From positions 44,759,935 to 44,823,934 of the forward strand of contig CM018695.1 of the NCBI GenBank assembly GCA_009363875.1: a stretch of DNA of 64,000 nucleotides, written 5' to 3'. This DNA comes from Mikania micrantha (lineage: Eukaryota > Streptophyta > Magnoliopsida > Asterales > Asteraceae). A program made the position numbers and the translations under genes. Position 1 is the stretch's first letter. Each line of letters starts with the position of its first letter. A model generated the notes under the pieces. It was not told where the DNA came from. It saw only the letters and a program-made list of their open reading frames with translations, and searched no databases. Positions 35,244 through 45,673 of this stretch are shown here, in pieces.

Positions 35244-37314
35244 GATGGGGATGCTGGTGGTGATGATATTGTTGGTGTTGGTGATGTTGGGGATGCTAGT
35301 GATACCGGTGTTGCACATCAGGGAGTTAATACTACTTTTGTTTCTACAGCCACTGTATCTGCTTTAGTTGAGATCAGTGTGCCTAAATCTGGTGATGAAG
35401 GAGAGGAAAACCGAAGTACTGACTTGGAGAACATGGATGTTGGAGCTGATGCTGTCACAGATGACATAGACTCAGAAGAGACTGAAAATGAGTGCGTCAC
35501 TACTAGTGTGAGATCTCAAGTTGTATGGATAAAGAAGAGGCCAAGGGATCAAGCCTCAAGTATTGAGGAGATTGAGGATCCCACATTTATTCCAGAGTTT
35601 GACATGGCTCCTTCTCCTCACTCTTCTACTCGTACAACAACTCAGACATCTTCTCCTCCAACTGCCAAGAGGAAGATGACAAGATTCATCCTGCAGAGAA
35701 GGACATAGTCAGTTTCTGTTGCAGCTTCCACTGCTGTACCTGCTGCAACAACACTAACTTCTTCACTGTCTAGGTCTGGGACAATTCCTACACGTTCCAC
35801 TGGCACTTTCTCCCAGACCTCCTATGCCGCTGCTGCAATATTTACAATTGCTTCTACTGCTCATTCCATTACACGCTCAGATTCTTTCATACTGATTGTC
35901 TCATTTGCTAAACAACTCAGCACATTGAACAGCTTGGTCCTTCGGTTGATGTAAAGGAACCACGAACAAGATCAAGCCATTGCCCAACTGACACAGAGAC
36001 TTAGTGAACAGGATGCTCTAGTGTTGCAGGTTGCTGATCAAAGGGTTGATTTAAGGGTGTGCAATGTTGATTTAGAAGATCGCCTTCTCAAGTCTGTTGA
36101 TAAGCATAATCAGCTCGCCCTAACTATTCATGGCTTCAATGATAGAATCCTTGCCCTAGAGGCTGACAACCTACTCCTATCTGAGGCAGTTGAAAGCTTA
36201 AAAGACTCTACTCCAAGGATTAAGGGATCCCAACCTGATTCTGTTGATTCAGACAAGGAAGACGAAGAAGATGAAGATGATGAGGCTGATGAAGAAAAGG
36301 TTGACTATGATAGCACATATGACACTAATGATGATGACGATGACAATGATGGAGAAGGAGATGCCGCTGCAAGTTCAACTAGTAACTCAGGGAACTCATC
36401 CACTGGTGAGATCAGATCAAAGAAGAAACATAATAAAGCTCCATACTCGTTTGGATGACACGTTGACTATGATTTTAGACGCTCAGGGCATTATACAGCA
36501 CTCAGTCAGTTATGACAAGGAAGAAGGAGAGATCATTCACTGCTTGACAAAGGAATACATTGTTGAGCAGTTCAGGTTAAATCCTAACGAGGTTGTCGTT
36601 GATGACTCCTCCGTTCCTGCTTCAGATCTCCCAACTCATGAGTCGTTCGATGATGTTGATGAGGTTATTTTAGAAGGCCTTGATGACAGAGAATCTGTCA
36701 AGTACACTTCTGCAGAAGAAGAGCTACCAACTTTCACCGATCTTTTCCGTCAACATTCAGAAGACGAACTCAAACATAAAATTGACGAGAAGGAAGGTGA
36801 TAAGGAGGGTACTGCAGTAGACCTACAAATAAGGAAGGAGGAGTGGGCTGCTTATTGGCAGACACTCAAGAAAGATAACATTCCCCCCACTCCAGTTCAA
36901 TACACAAAAGTTTACAAGACCAAAGGATATAGATCTGGCAGTTGCATTTTGAGTTGGGCATATTTCAAAGATCTAGGATTCTATGGAGTAAAGAGATAAT
37001 GGGGAATTCAGTACTTTAAATTCCCGCATGATTTTAAGACGTTGTCAAGTTTTGAGTTCAATCAGTTAGCACATCTGAACATGCTCTATTGAGAATACTC
37101 TGGAATGTCATCTTGGTTTGCGAGGCAAATCAAGTTTGAGTATAGAAAGAGATGGGTGAACTTCAAACCTCAACAACCTAAAAGGTATTACCTGCCAGAG
37201 ATTGACGCTCAATCTAGGAAGCACAAAGTTATCCTAAGGTGGCTACCTCCCAAAGTTATGAATACTATTCCTCTCAGGAAGATGCCTCTAGGCTTTGCAA
37301 GTAACTTCCGATAG
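34352..37314 (+). pseudogene. Copia additional (env-like position) ORF, broken
   Basis: About 950 codons of recognisable coding sequence in at least six pieces: 34357-34863, 34860-35201, 35379-35708, 36021-36458, 36460-36999 and 37105-37314. The first part reads MSDLRAFSKHNICAYLN through KHLVRGCFLRCRYDGDLTM and YLMYPRFLHMIFDAQLPN. This is the globular N-terminal region of the ORF that plant copia elements of the SIRE type carry after pol. The middle is acidic and Ser/Thr-rich with a (GAT)n Asp run and a likely coiled coil (QDALVLQVADQRVDLRV onward); the end is basic (WVNFKPQQPKRYYLPEI). No signal peptide or membrane segment is seen, so an envelope role is not supported by sequence. It is split by stops and frameshifts. 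Confidence 0.75.
35203..35310 (+). repeat. (GATGAT)n / GGTGATG run
   Basis: Imperfect GAT and GGTGAT repeats encoding Asp/Gly in the additional ORF; likely slippage-prone. Confidence 0.85.
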
Positions 37315-37316
37315 TA

Positions 37317-37670
37317 AACGATATATAAAGGGACTTAGGACTTGAAATGAATAATGGACACATGAATAAAGTGATATAATGGAATCAGGCTTTCTAGTAA
37401 TCAATATAATGTTATGATCTCATTGTTATTGTCTTAGTGTCATCTCATCTCACTGTTATGATCTCAATGTAATTGTCTCAATGTCTTTAACACGGTGTAT
37501 AAGAACTTGTCTTATCACACAATGTTTTCAAAATTGTTTGATGATATCATGAAGTTATGTTATTGTTCATGAATATAGTGTCCCTAGTTCAATGTAATTG
37601 TTTATTTTGATTGTACCATGAAGTTATGTAATTGTTTATTTTGATTGTACCATGTTGACATTATTAATGA
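37317..37670 (-). repeat. Second copy of the LTR-X tail
   Basis: GTAAACGATATATAAAGGGACTTA through ATTGTACCATG repeats 10517-10864 at about 90% identity and continues into the copia LTR repeat. It lies where the 3' end of the copia internal region should be, so the junction at 37315 is not a normal internal/LTR border. Confidence 0.8.
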
Positions 37671-38109
37671 AAACAAGTATTTCCTATTGTTTGGTTGTGT
37701 TTATATATGTTTATCAGGTTTGACTTTCACTTTATATATCAAACAGGACCATTCATATGAATGAACCTAAAAGTGAGTTCATTCGTACGAATGAACATAT
37801 AGCGAATGTCAAGCCAAACGAATGAATCAAAAATATGATTTATTCATGTGGATGGCTCATTCGTGTGAATGAGTCATTAGCTTGACTCATTCGCCCGACA
37901 TGCTGTTGTCTATAAATACCTGAAAAACAGAATGTTTAAATATCTCTACTCATTCTCGTGTCACATCCCTAGGTTTCAGTGCCTCCCTTGCAATCCAACT
38001 TCGATTCCAGACCCGTGGTGTTCGATTTTGATCAAAACGTTGATTCTTATCCATCGGATTACAACGTGGTGAATAGATTTCGATTGGAAAACCCCCGAAT
38101 AGGATTCGT
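37671..38109 (+). mobile_element. Copia-linked LTR-like repeat, copy 2
   Basis: Collinear with 10890-11335 up to GAATAGGATTC; TATAAATA at 37911 and palindromes ATTCATATGAATGAA (37752) and CATTCGTACGAATG (37782). After it, LTR-X resumes. Confidence 0.65.
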
Positions 38110-40583
38110 ACGATTCCTACAGTTATCATGATATCATTCTTGATATCTCATGTAATTGTAATCCACACTTGAATTATCCCCTATGTTATAAATTCAGATT
38201 CACACACAAACATAGATATAGAAAGGATAACAAAGGTAAAACCTTTCTTATCTTATAAACCTGATTAATTAAATAATGTCCTAAAATATTTAAGAAAAGA
38301 ATTTAGCATGGTTCTCAGCCCCTCATTTGAAGTCAAAAGATTAGAAACGGGGCATATGAACTCACCTTGGTGTTATAGTGGTTTACTAGAAATCAAGTAA
38401 TGCACGTGCTCTTTGTTGTTGTAAGACTTATAAGTATTTGTTTTGGGTGGGATGTATAACACTAAGATTGAGTACACTTACTGAAATTCCTTGTTGCTTT
38501 GCTTAACCCTAGACATACCTTGTAATGAAGTATACTAACATTTAACCATTTAGGTTAGACTTAGTATATGATGATATCCCATTATAAGTTAACCTTTTAT
38601 CATTAAGTTTTAATCTATTTTGAAAATGTTACTCAAAACTATAACACTTTGAAAAAAAATAGATTATGTTTTTGAAATACTTAGAATATTGTTAATCATT
38701 TAGTGAAACCCTAGTGATTCTCAATTCATACTAATTTGTTAACCCCTTATTGTTATCTATTGTTATTGTTTTCATCATGTGTTGGTTAATAAAACATATA
38801 ATTCATAAGTTATACTTGTTTAAAATAAATCAAAGATAGAATCAACGGATCATAAAATCGTTTAACCCTTTGAAAACCCTATTCATGCTTGAGCAAAAAT
38901 GTAACTTTCTTGTCATCCTTTGGTATTGTTTTTATCATATTTTTGTTACTAAAACACTTGGTTTATAGTTTATATATGTTTTGAGCTTGTTTTAGATAGT
39001 ATCGATGGACACAAGGTAATATCGATGGGATCCTCATAACCGAACATCTAGGAACCCTCATGAATTCCCATCGACATCGCTTGTTTCAAATCAATCATAT
39101 GACCACGTGATCCATATTGCTTGATTTTTGGTTTAAGTTACTTGGATAACATAACCATACTAATATCGATGGATCTGAGCTAGTATCAACACGGGCAGTA
39201 TCGACCAACACTTAGAAACTTTCAAAAGTGGACTGCCGATACTATCAGTATCGACAGCCACTAAGTTTGACGACCGTGTTTCACATGGAAGCTATTATCG
39301 ATGGTTTTCACTTGCGTAATACTTGGACTTCGTCGAAGATGCTAATGTCGATGAGTCCCAGATTTTTAGGCCATCCAACTTGACAATATCAATGGTTGAG
39401 TTGGCCAGAACCCTTGAGCACCATCGGTACTATGTTGGTTGTGTTCTTCTGTCGATATTAGGAGCTTCATGTGTCGATACTAACATAGTCCAAACCAGAT
39501 CTTAATTCCAGTTGTATCCAAGTGTGGTAAAGTCATTTTTATGTGATTTTAATGGGATTTGAAGGTAGAAAGTGGGTCTACAAGTTCAGCCATTCGAGTT
39601 TAACAAAAACCCTGAAAAACCGAACCTTCCACCATCATTTTACCTTTATTTTAGCTGATTTTCGCTCCGATTCTTTGTATTTTTGTAATGTAGAGATCCC
39701 AAGCTTTGATTTGGTACCAAACTTGAAGGATTTGGTGAAGAAATTGTGATTTTGGATTCAAAATCTAGATAGAGAGGTTTAGAGAAAGAGAGAACCAGAG
39801 GAGAGACAGTGGAGGTGGTAGATGGTGAATTAAATATGGGATTTAATGTGTTTTTAGGGTCTTTATACCCACTTTCATTTCGGGTACGTTCGGGTTCTTC
39901 GGTTTCGCGTTTACGTTATGTTTACAAACGTAACGTAGCATTCGTATTTTTAAATAAAAGTGGTTTTCTTTTAATCTTTTTAAGGTTGTAATTCCTAGTA
40001 AATATGATAAATTTATTTTTCTTATTTTAAAGTTTCGAAAACGTTTATTTTTACCGTTTCGTCAGATCGTATCACCTTCGCACGTATTCGTTCGAATTGT
40101 CACCCGAACGAACACGACGATGGCTTTACTTTCTGATTTTTTTTGTACTTTTCAAATATCATTCAGAACATTAATCCCACATATATGTTTGTGTGAATCG
40201 TCATACACGCAAACACACTGTCAGTTTAAGATTTGAAAACGATATCGAATTGTTGATTTTGGAATTGGCATTCTCACAGACAGACACAACTAAATCTAAC
40301 TGTTTTATCATTGTTTTCCCTAATTTCCAATTGTTTTCTCATTGTACTATCGGCTATCTGATTCCTGTTATTTGTGGGAATCAGATCACAACCGAACTGT
40401 TTTTGTCATTTCTCATGAATACTTGTTATTTCATGTCAATTGTTGTATATTAATATTCCAATTCTCATTGAAATACATACAACTGTTCTAAGTTTCACAA
40501 AATTGTTATCACATAATTGTTATTCACATAGTAATGAAAGTACATATGCGGTACGGTTGCCGGACGGTCAGGTACTAGTTGTA
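38110..40583 (-). mobile_element. Ty3/gypsy LTR-X, second part
   Basis: Continues LTR-X after the copia material: GGTTCTCAGCCCC (38310), GGGGCATATGAACTCACCTTGG (38352, minus-strand donor AAG|GTGAGTT), word tract, TATA on the minus strand at 39862-39867 and paired CGTATTCGTTCGAATTGTCACCCG (40087) and GTGTGAATCGTC (40190) motifs. It ends with GTACGGTTGCCGGACGGTCAGGTACTAG, the inverted start of this LTR family. The two parts sum to about 4.3 kb. Confidence 0.8.
38990..39485. repeat. TATCGATGG-word tract in LTR-X
   Basis: ATCGATGG, AGTATCGAC and GTCGATAC recur about fifteen times. It lies in the same interval where LTR-W has GTTCTCGG, LTR-Z GGTTCG and E2 CATTCG words. Confidence 0.75.
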
Positions 40584-40589
40584 GGACCT

Positions 40590-40908
40590 CGGAAACAACA
40601 AAGTTCCTTGTTGATTATGCTCGGCAGGCCCTCAAATAGTGCGGAATCCTATTCGGGGGTTTTCCAATCGAAATCTAGATGCCCCGTGGTAATCCGATGA
40701 TTAGGAATCAACGTTTTGATTGAAATCGAACACCACGGCTCGGAGAACGAAGTTGGAATGCAAGGGACGACTCTAAAACCTAGGTGACTTGACAGGGAAT
40801 GTTCAGGAGTTGTAAATATTTTGTTTTTTCAGGTATTTATAGGATATGTAATTCGTACGAATGAGTCACACGAACCGATCACTCATACGATGGAGCAAAA
40901 AATGATAA
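40590..40908 (-). mobile_element. Inverted fragment of the copia LTR-like repeat
   Basis: In reverse it reads CATTCGTACGAATTACATATCC, TATAAATACCTGAAAA, CACCTAGGTTTTAG, CGTGGTGTTCGATTTC and GATTTCGATTGGAAAACCCC, collinear with 11030-11335 at lower identity. It lies between the end of LTR-X and plastid DNA. Its origin is a separate copia insertion, now truncated. Confidence 0.65.
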
Positions 40909-41890
40909 ATAAGCTTCTTCTTTTTATTCTCCGTTCAATAAAAAATGAACAATTAGAATTTTATAGGGTTTAATAAAAATTAAATTAATCTTTTGATCAA
41001 ATTGCTATGCTTAGTGTGTGACTCGTTGGTTTTTTGGGGGTTAGTATAAAAAAACAGCCCATAGTATAAACAAATCACTATAGAAGTAATAACCAACTCA
41101 TCACTTCGTATTATCTAGGTCCAAAGAACCAATCAAGATATTGATAAAGTCACAACTTTATTAAAAGAAATTGATTAATCATCTGCAACATCTACGCATA
41201 CCGTGTTTGCAATCAGCGAATGCATTCTTGGATCATTTTTCAACTCAACTTATAAACAAATAATAAGAATTGGGTCGTGTAATTTCGTTTTAAATTGAAA
41301 CTCTTTTCGAATCATTATGGAATCAAATTAGAAAATTATTCCTATTTTGATCATTTTTTTTGTATCGAATCTATTTTCTCTTTTAGAGTGAACAATAATC
41401 TTATAAAACTTTTAATTTAATTAGATTCCGTAATAGGTTCACTCATATAATATCTTGAATGAATGAGAATAAAAAGTTATCACACGATCACTAGAAAAAA
41501 ATAGGTTTTTTGGTTCAACTATATTCTAAGACTACAACTATATTCTTCCTTCTGTCGTGTATCCTCGATTAATGCAGCCTCAGATGCTATATTTCAATTC
41601 TCGATTCCAGTATTGAGAGAAATGTTATACCTATGGTTCGGTATTACAGGTCAATTCTAGTCCACTAATACCAATAGGCAGCAGAGGGGAAGAAGCACTA
41701 CACCTAGAAAACAACACTAAGACTTTGTTATAAATTATCCCTTTCTTTAGCAGGCTTGGGTCTAAAAGAATGGTTGGGACAACAAACATCCATCTCTTTT
41801 GTATTTTGGATACCCGTATAAGCATCGAAGGCTGTTGAAGTGACTAACATCTGGAAATTGGGGAAGCGTTGAAAACAAAGAAATTGTTGG
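40909..41890 (+). other. Plastid DNA insertion (NUPT): rpl16 exon 1 and intron
   Basis: ATGCTTAGT followed at once by GTGTGACTCGTTGG is the plastid rpl16 exon 1 and the start of its group II intron. The following GGTTAGTATAAAAAAACAGCCC, AACCAACTCATCACTTCGTATT and GTCCAAAGAACCAATC stretches fit the intron as I know it. The DNA before exon 1 is AT-rich and fits the upstream spacer. Exon 2 is not reached, and the plastid-like sequence stops around 41890. Identification is from memory of the gene structure, not from a search. Confidence 0.75.
41007..41015 (+). pseudogene. rpl16: rpl16 exon 1 (plastid-derived)
   Basis: Nine-base exon coding Met-Leu-Ser, directly followed by the group II intron start GTGTGACTCG at 41016. 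In the nucleus it has no promoter and no second exon, so it is nonfunctional. Confidence 0.75.
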
Positions 41891-41902
41891 AATTATCATT
41901 TA

Positions 41903-42121
41903 TCAAGCGTACCTCGTTTCTTTCCCAGTTAATGTGTGAATCAGCCGGTTTTTCTTCATAAGTCGCCTTCGGGTTACTTTGTTTACTGACACGAACCCAT
42001 AATCATTTTGTTGTGCATACGATGCTTGACTTTCAAAACCGATATCAGCATGAGGTTCAGAATTCAGATCTATCGTGTCGTATGAGTACTCAACAGGAGG
42101 CTCTTCATTTAAATCTGGCAC
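41903..42121 (-). CDS. Short ORF with DLNEEP / DLNSEP motifs, uncertain
   Basis: 72 codons from an ATG with MPDLNEEPPVEYSYDTIDLNSEP. Acidic DLNEEP starts are seen in some plant FAR1-type proteins, which derive from Mutator-like transposases, but no DNA-binding or transposase domain follows before the stop, and the C-terminus is basic (KVTRRRLMKKNRL). It lies between the plastid insertion and E1. It may be the first exon of a lost gene or a chance frame. Confidence 0.3.
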   Translation of the reverse strand: MPDLNEEPPVEYSYDTIDLNSEPHADIGFESQASYAQQNDYGFVSVNKVTRRRLMKKNRLIHTLTGKETRYA

Positions 42122-42227
42122 TTAATCGTTGAAAAAACTCTCATCCTAGAACGACATCATTAGACATTTGAGTTTAGTATTAGAAATCTTTGAAAATAGA
42201 TACGTTCATTTGAAACGATATAAGTTT

Positions 42228-42442
42228 ATATTGAAAGTGCAAAGTTACTCAAGACGACCTGTACAGGTCTGTACGGCCAGTCTTGATCCTAATCATTGTC
42301 CTAGAATGTCAGCAATGTCAGGGGTGAAAAATCAAGACGGTCGTACAGCTCTTTATGGCCCGTCTTGCTTCAAATCATTGTCCTATGATGTCAGGGTATG
42401 TCTGTACGATGAATGAGATAGGTCGTACTGACCCGTCTTGCT
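42228..42442. repeat. CAAGACGG / GTCGTAC interspersed repeat
   Basis: Three imperfect units with a GTCGTACNG core and CCCGTCTTGC end, separated by ATCATTGTCCTANGATGTCAG (twice). E1 coding sequence begins directly after, so this marks the truncated left end of E1. It resembles the LTR word tracts but uses another word. Confidence 0.65.
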
Positions 42443-45400
42443 GCTTACAACAGGTCTTGCTACACTTGTGGCGAACCTGGACATTTCTCGCGGGATTGTC
42501 CCAAGAGAATGCAACCAAGGGCTAGGTAGCTAGAGGACGAGCTTTTCAAATCGGAGCTGCTGCTGCACGACAAGACCCGAACGTGGTCACTGGTACATTC
42601 CTCTTATCTGACTTTTATTCATCTATATTATATGACACTAGTGCGGATCAAAGTTTTATCTCATCTGATTTTGTATGCCAACTTAATCATGTTTAGGAAT
42701 CTTTGGACTCCCCTGATATCATCGAGGTAGCAAATGGCAAGCAGATAACAGTTAACACGGTATTTAGGAACTGCCCATTGACACTTGATGAGCACACATT
42801 TTCCATCGATTTGATACCGATGGAGCTGGCAGTTTCAACATCATTATCGGGATGGACTGGTTGTCCCTTAACAGTGAAATCATCTGTTCCGAAAAGCTAT
42901 TACGTATTCTAGTGGAGAACAATCAGGAGTTGGAAATTCATGGGGATCAAGCAAATTGCAGTGTCAAACTAATATTGTGCATGAAGGCACACAAGTGTCT
43001 AAGGAAACGGTGTGTAGCATTTCTTGCTCACGTAGTGGAAGAAGACAAAAAGGCAATCAAGATTCAAGATGTACCGGTTGTGAAAGACTTTGCGTACATG
43101 TTTCCGGATGATTTACCTGGATTGCCACTAGAACGATCGGTGCAATTCCGAGTTGACTTAATTCTTGGAGCGGTTCCTGTGGCTAAGTCTCCTTATAGGC
43201 TTGCGCCATCAGAAATGCAGGAACTGTCCAATCAATTACAGGAGTTACTAGACAAAGGGTTCAGCTGACCGAGTTTCTCACCATGGGGAGCTCCGGTCCT
43301 GTTTGTCAAGAAAAAGGATGGATCTTTCAGGATGTGTATTGATTACAGAGAGCTTAACAAGCTCACTATCAAGAATCGGTTTCCGTTACCAAGGATTGAT
43401 GATCTGTTTGATCAATTGCAAGGAGCTCATTATTTCTCTAAGATAGACATGCGTTCAGGTTATCACCAGCTCCAGATACAAGAAGAAGACATACCCAAGA
43501 CGACCTTTCGTACCCGATATGGACACTATGAGTTTATGGTGATGCCATTTGGATTGACGAATGCACCGGCAGTGTTCATGGATCTTATGAACAGGGTGAG
43601 TAAGCCGTATCTAGATCAGTTTGTTATTGTCTTTATTGATGATATACAGATCTACTCAAAGAGTGAGAAAGAACATGAACACCACCTCAGAACAATCTTG
43701 GAACTTTTGAAGAATGAACAACTCTATGCCAAATTCTCCAAGTGTGAATTTTGGCTAAGAGAAGTTCAGTTCTTGGGTCATGTGATTAACAGTAATGGTA
43801 TTCACGTGGATCCTGCCAAGATTGAGGCAATCAAGCACTGGGATGTTCCCACAACACCTACAGAAATCAGATCATTTCTGGGTTTGGTGGGGTATTACAG
43901 GATATTCATTTCGAATTTCTCTAGGATAGCCTTGCCACTCACAAAGCTAACCCAGAAAAGCGAACCATTTGTGTGGACGCAGAAACAAGAAGAGGCCTTT
44001 CAAACACTGAAATAAAGATTGTGCAATGCTCCAATTTTAACACTCCCAGAGGGCAACGATGACTTTGTGGCTTATTGTGATGCTTCCCATCAAGGACTCG
44101 GTTGTGTTTTAATGCAACGAGACAAATTCATTGCCTACGCATCACGACAGTTGAAGATCCATGAGAATAATTACACGACGCACGACTTGGAATTGGGAGC
44201 TGTTGTCTTCGCTCTAAATATTTGGAGGCATTACATATACAGTACCAAGTGCACGATCTTCACAAATCACAAGATTTTACAGCACATATTTGATCAAAAG
44301 GAGCTTAACATGTGACAGAGACGTTGAGTCGAGCTCCTGAACGATTACGATTGTGTGATCAAATACCATCCAGGCAAAGCTAATGTTGTAGCTGACGCTT
44401 TGAGCCGGAAGGAAAGAGTCAAACCTTTGCGTGTAAGAGCAATGGGAATGACTGTACAAAAAAGTCTGAGAGACCAAATCCTACAAGCACAACAAGAAGC
44501 AGTGGAAAGAAATAACTTGAGGAACGAGCTCGATTGTGGAGCCGAGAAAAGTTTGAAACAAGACAAGACAGAGTTATCTACTTCCAGGATCGTGTATGGA
44601 TCCCGGCCGTAGATGAACTCTGAAAACTCATTCTTGAAGAGGTATACATAGCATGTTATTCCGTTCATCCTGGTGCCGATAAGATGTACCAAGATCTTAG
44701 GTCATTTTAGTGGTGGCCGGGTATGAAGAATGATGTGGCTATTTATGTTGGTAAGTGCCTAACATGTGCTAAAGTCAAGGCGGAACACCAGAAACCGTCA
44801 GGTTTGCTGGAAAAACCAGAAATACCACAATGGAAGTGGGAACAGATAGCTATGGACTTTCTAACCAAGCTACGCCATACTCCCAGCGGACATGATTCTA
44901 TATGGGTCATCATTGATAGAATGACTAAGTTCGCTCATTTCTTACCGATCAGAGAAAACTACAAGATGGAAAAGCTAGCAAGACTTTATGTTAATGAGAT
45001 AGTAGTACGGCATGGTGTGCCATTATCTATTATTTCATACCGGGACAGTCGATTCACTTCACAGTTCTGGCAATCATTGCAACAATCCTTAGGGACAAGT
45101 GTGAACTTGAGCACCGCTTACCACCCACAAACGCATGGTCAAAGTGAGCGAACGATTCAAACCCTGGAGGATATGTTGAGGACATGCGTCCTAGACTTCG
45201 GTGGAAATTGGGACAATCATTTACCTCTCATCGAGTTCTCCTACAACAATAGCTACCGCAGCAGTATCGGGTGTGCTCCGTTCGAAGCATTATATGGTAG
45301 AAAATGTCGGTCTCCAATTTGTTGGACCGAAGTGGGAGATAACAGGATCACTGGGCCTGAACTTATTTAGGAGACTACTGATAAGATATCCCAAATTCAA

Positions 45401-45673
45401 CAGAGATTACAAGAAACACGTAGCCGCCAAAAGAGTTATGCAGACAAACGGCGAAAGCCTTTGGAATTCCAGGTGGGTGACCGAGTCATGTTGAAAGTGT
45501 CCCCATCGAAAGGTGTGGTTCGTTTTGGGGCTAAGGGCAAGTTAGCACCAAGGTATGTTGGACCGTTCGAGATAACCCAACGAATTGGTCAGGTAGCATA
45601 CCAACTCAGACTTCCGGATGAACTCAGTGGGGTACACGATGTATTTCATGTATCAAATCTTAAGAGATGTCTT
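42443..45673 (+). pseudogene. E1 gypsy gag-pol (5' truncated, broken)
   Basis: Begins inside gag with the knuckle CYTCGEPGHFSRDC, then protease with DTSAD in place of DTGAD, RT (43332-44015; FIDD kept), RNase H (44019-44315) and integrase to HVSNLKRC. Order and sequence match element A, so it is the same broad clade. Damage includes a one-base insertion after the knuckle, and stops near 42695, 43263, 44014, 44314, 44622, 44708 and 45368. The frame is cut at 45673 by LTR-Z and continues at 58520. The 5' LTR, PBS and most of gag are missing. Confidence 0.9.

Noticed and set aside
35034..35318. Ile/Thr-rich minus-strand ORF
   Set aside because: Complement of the GAT repeat in the copia additional ORF.
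34352..37314. Envelope protein
   Set aside because: Position after pol fits, but there is no signal peptide or membrane segment; called an additional ORF instead.
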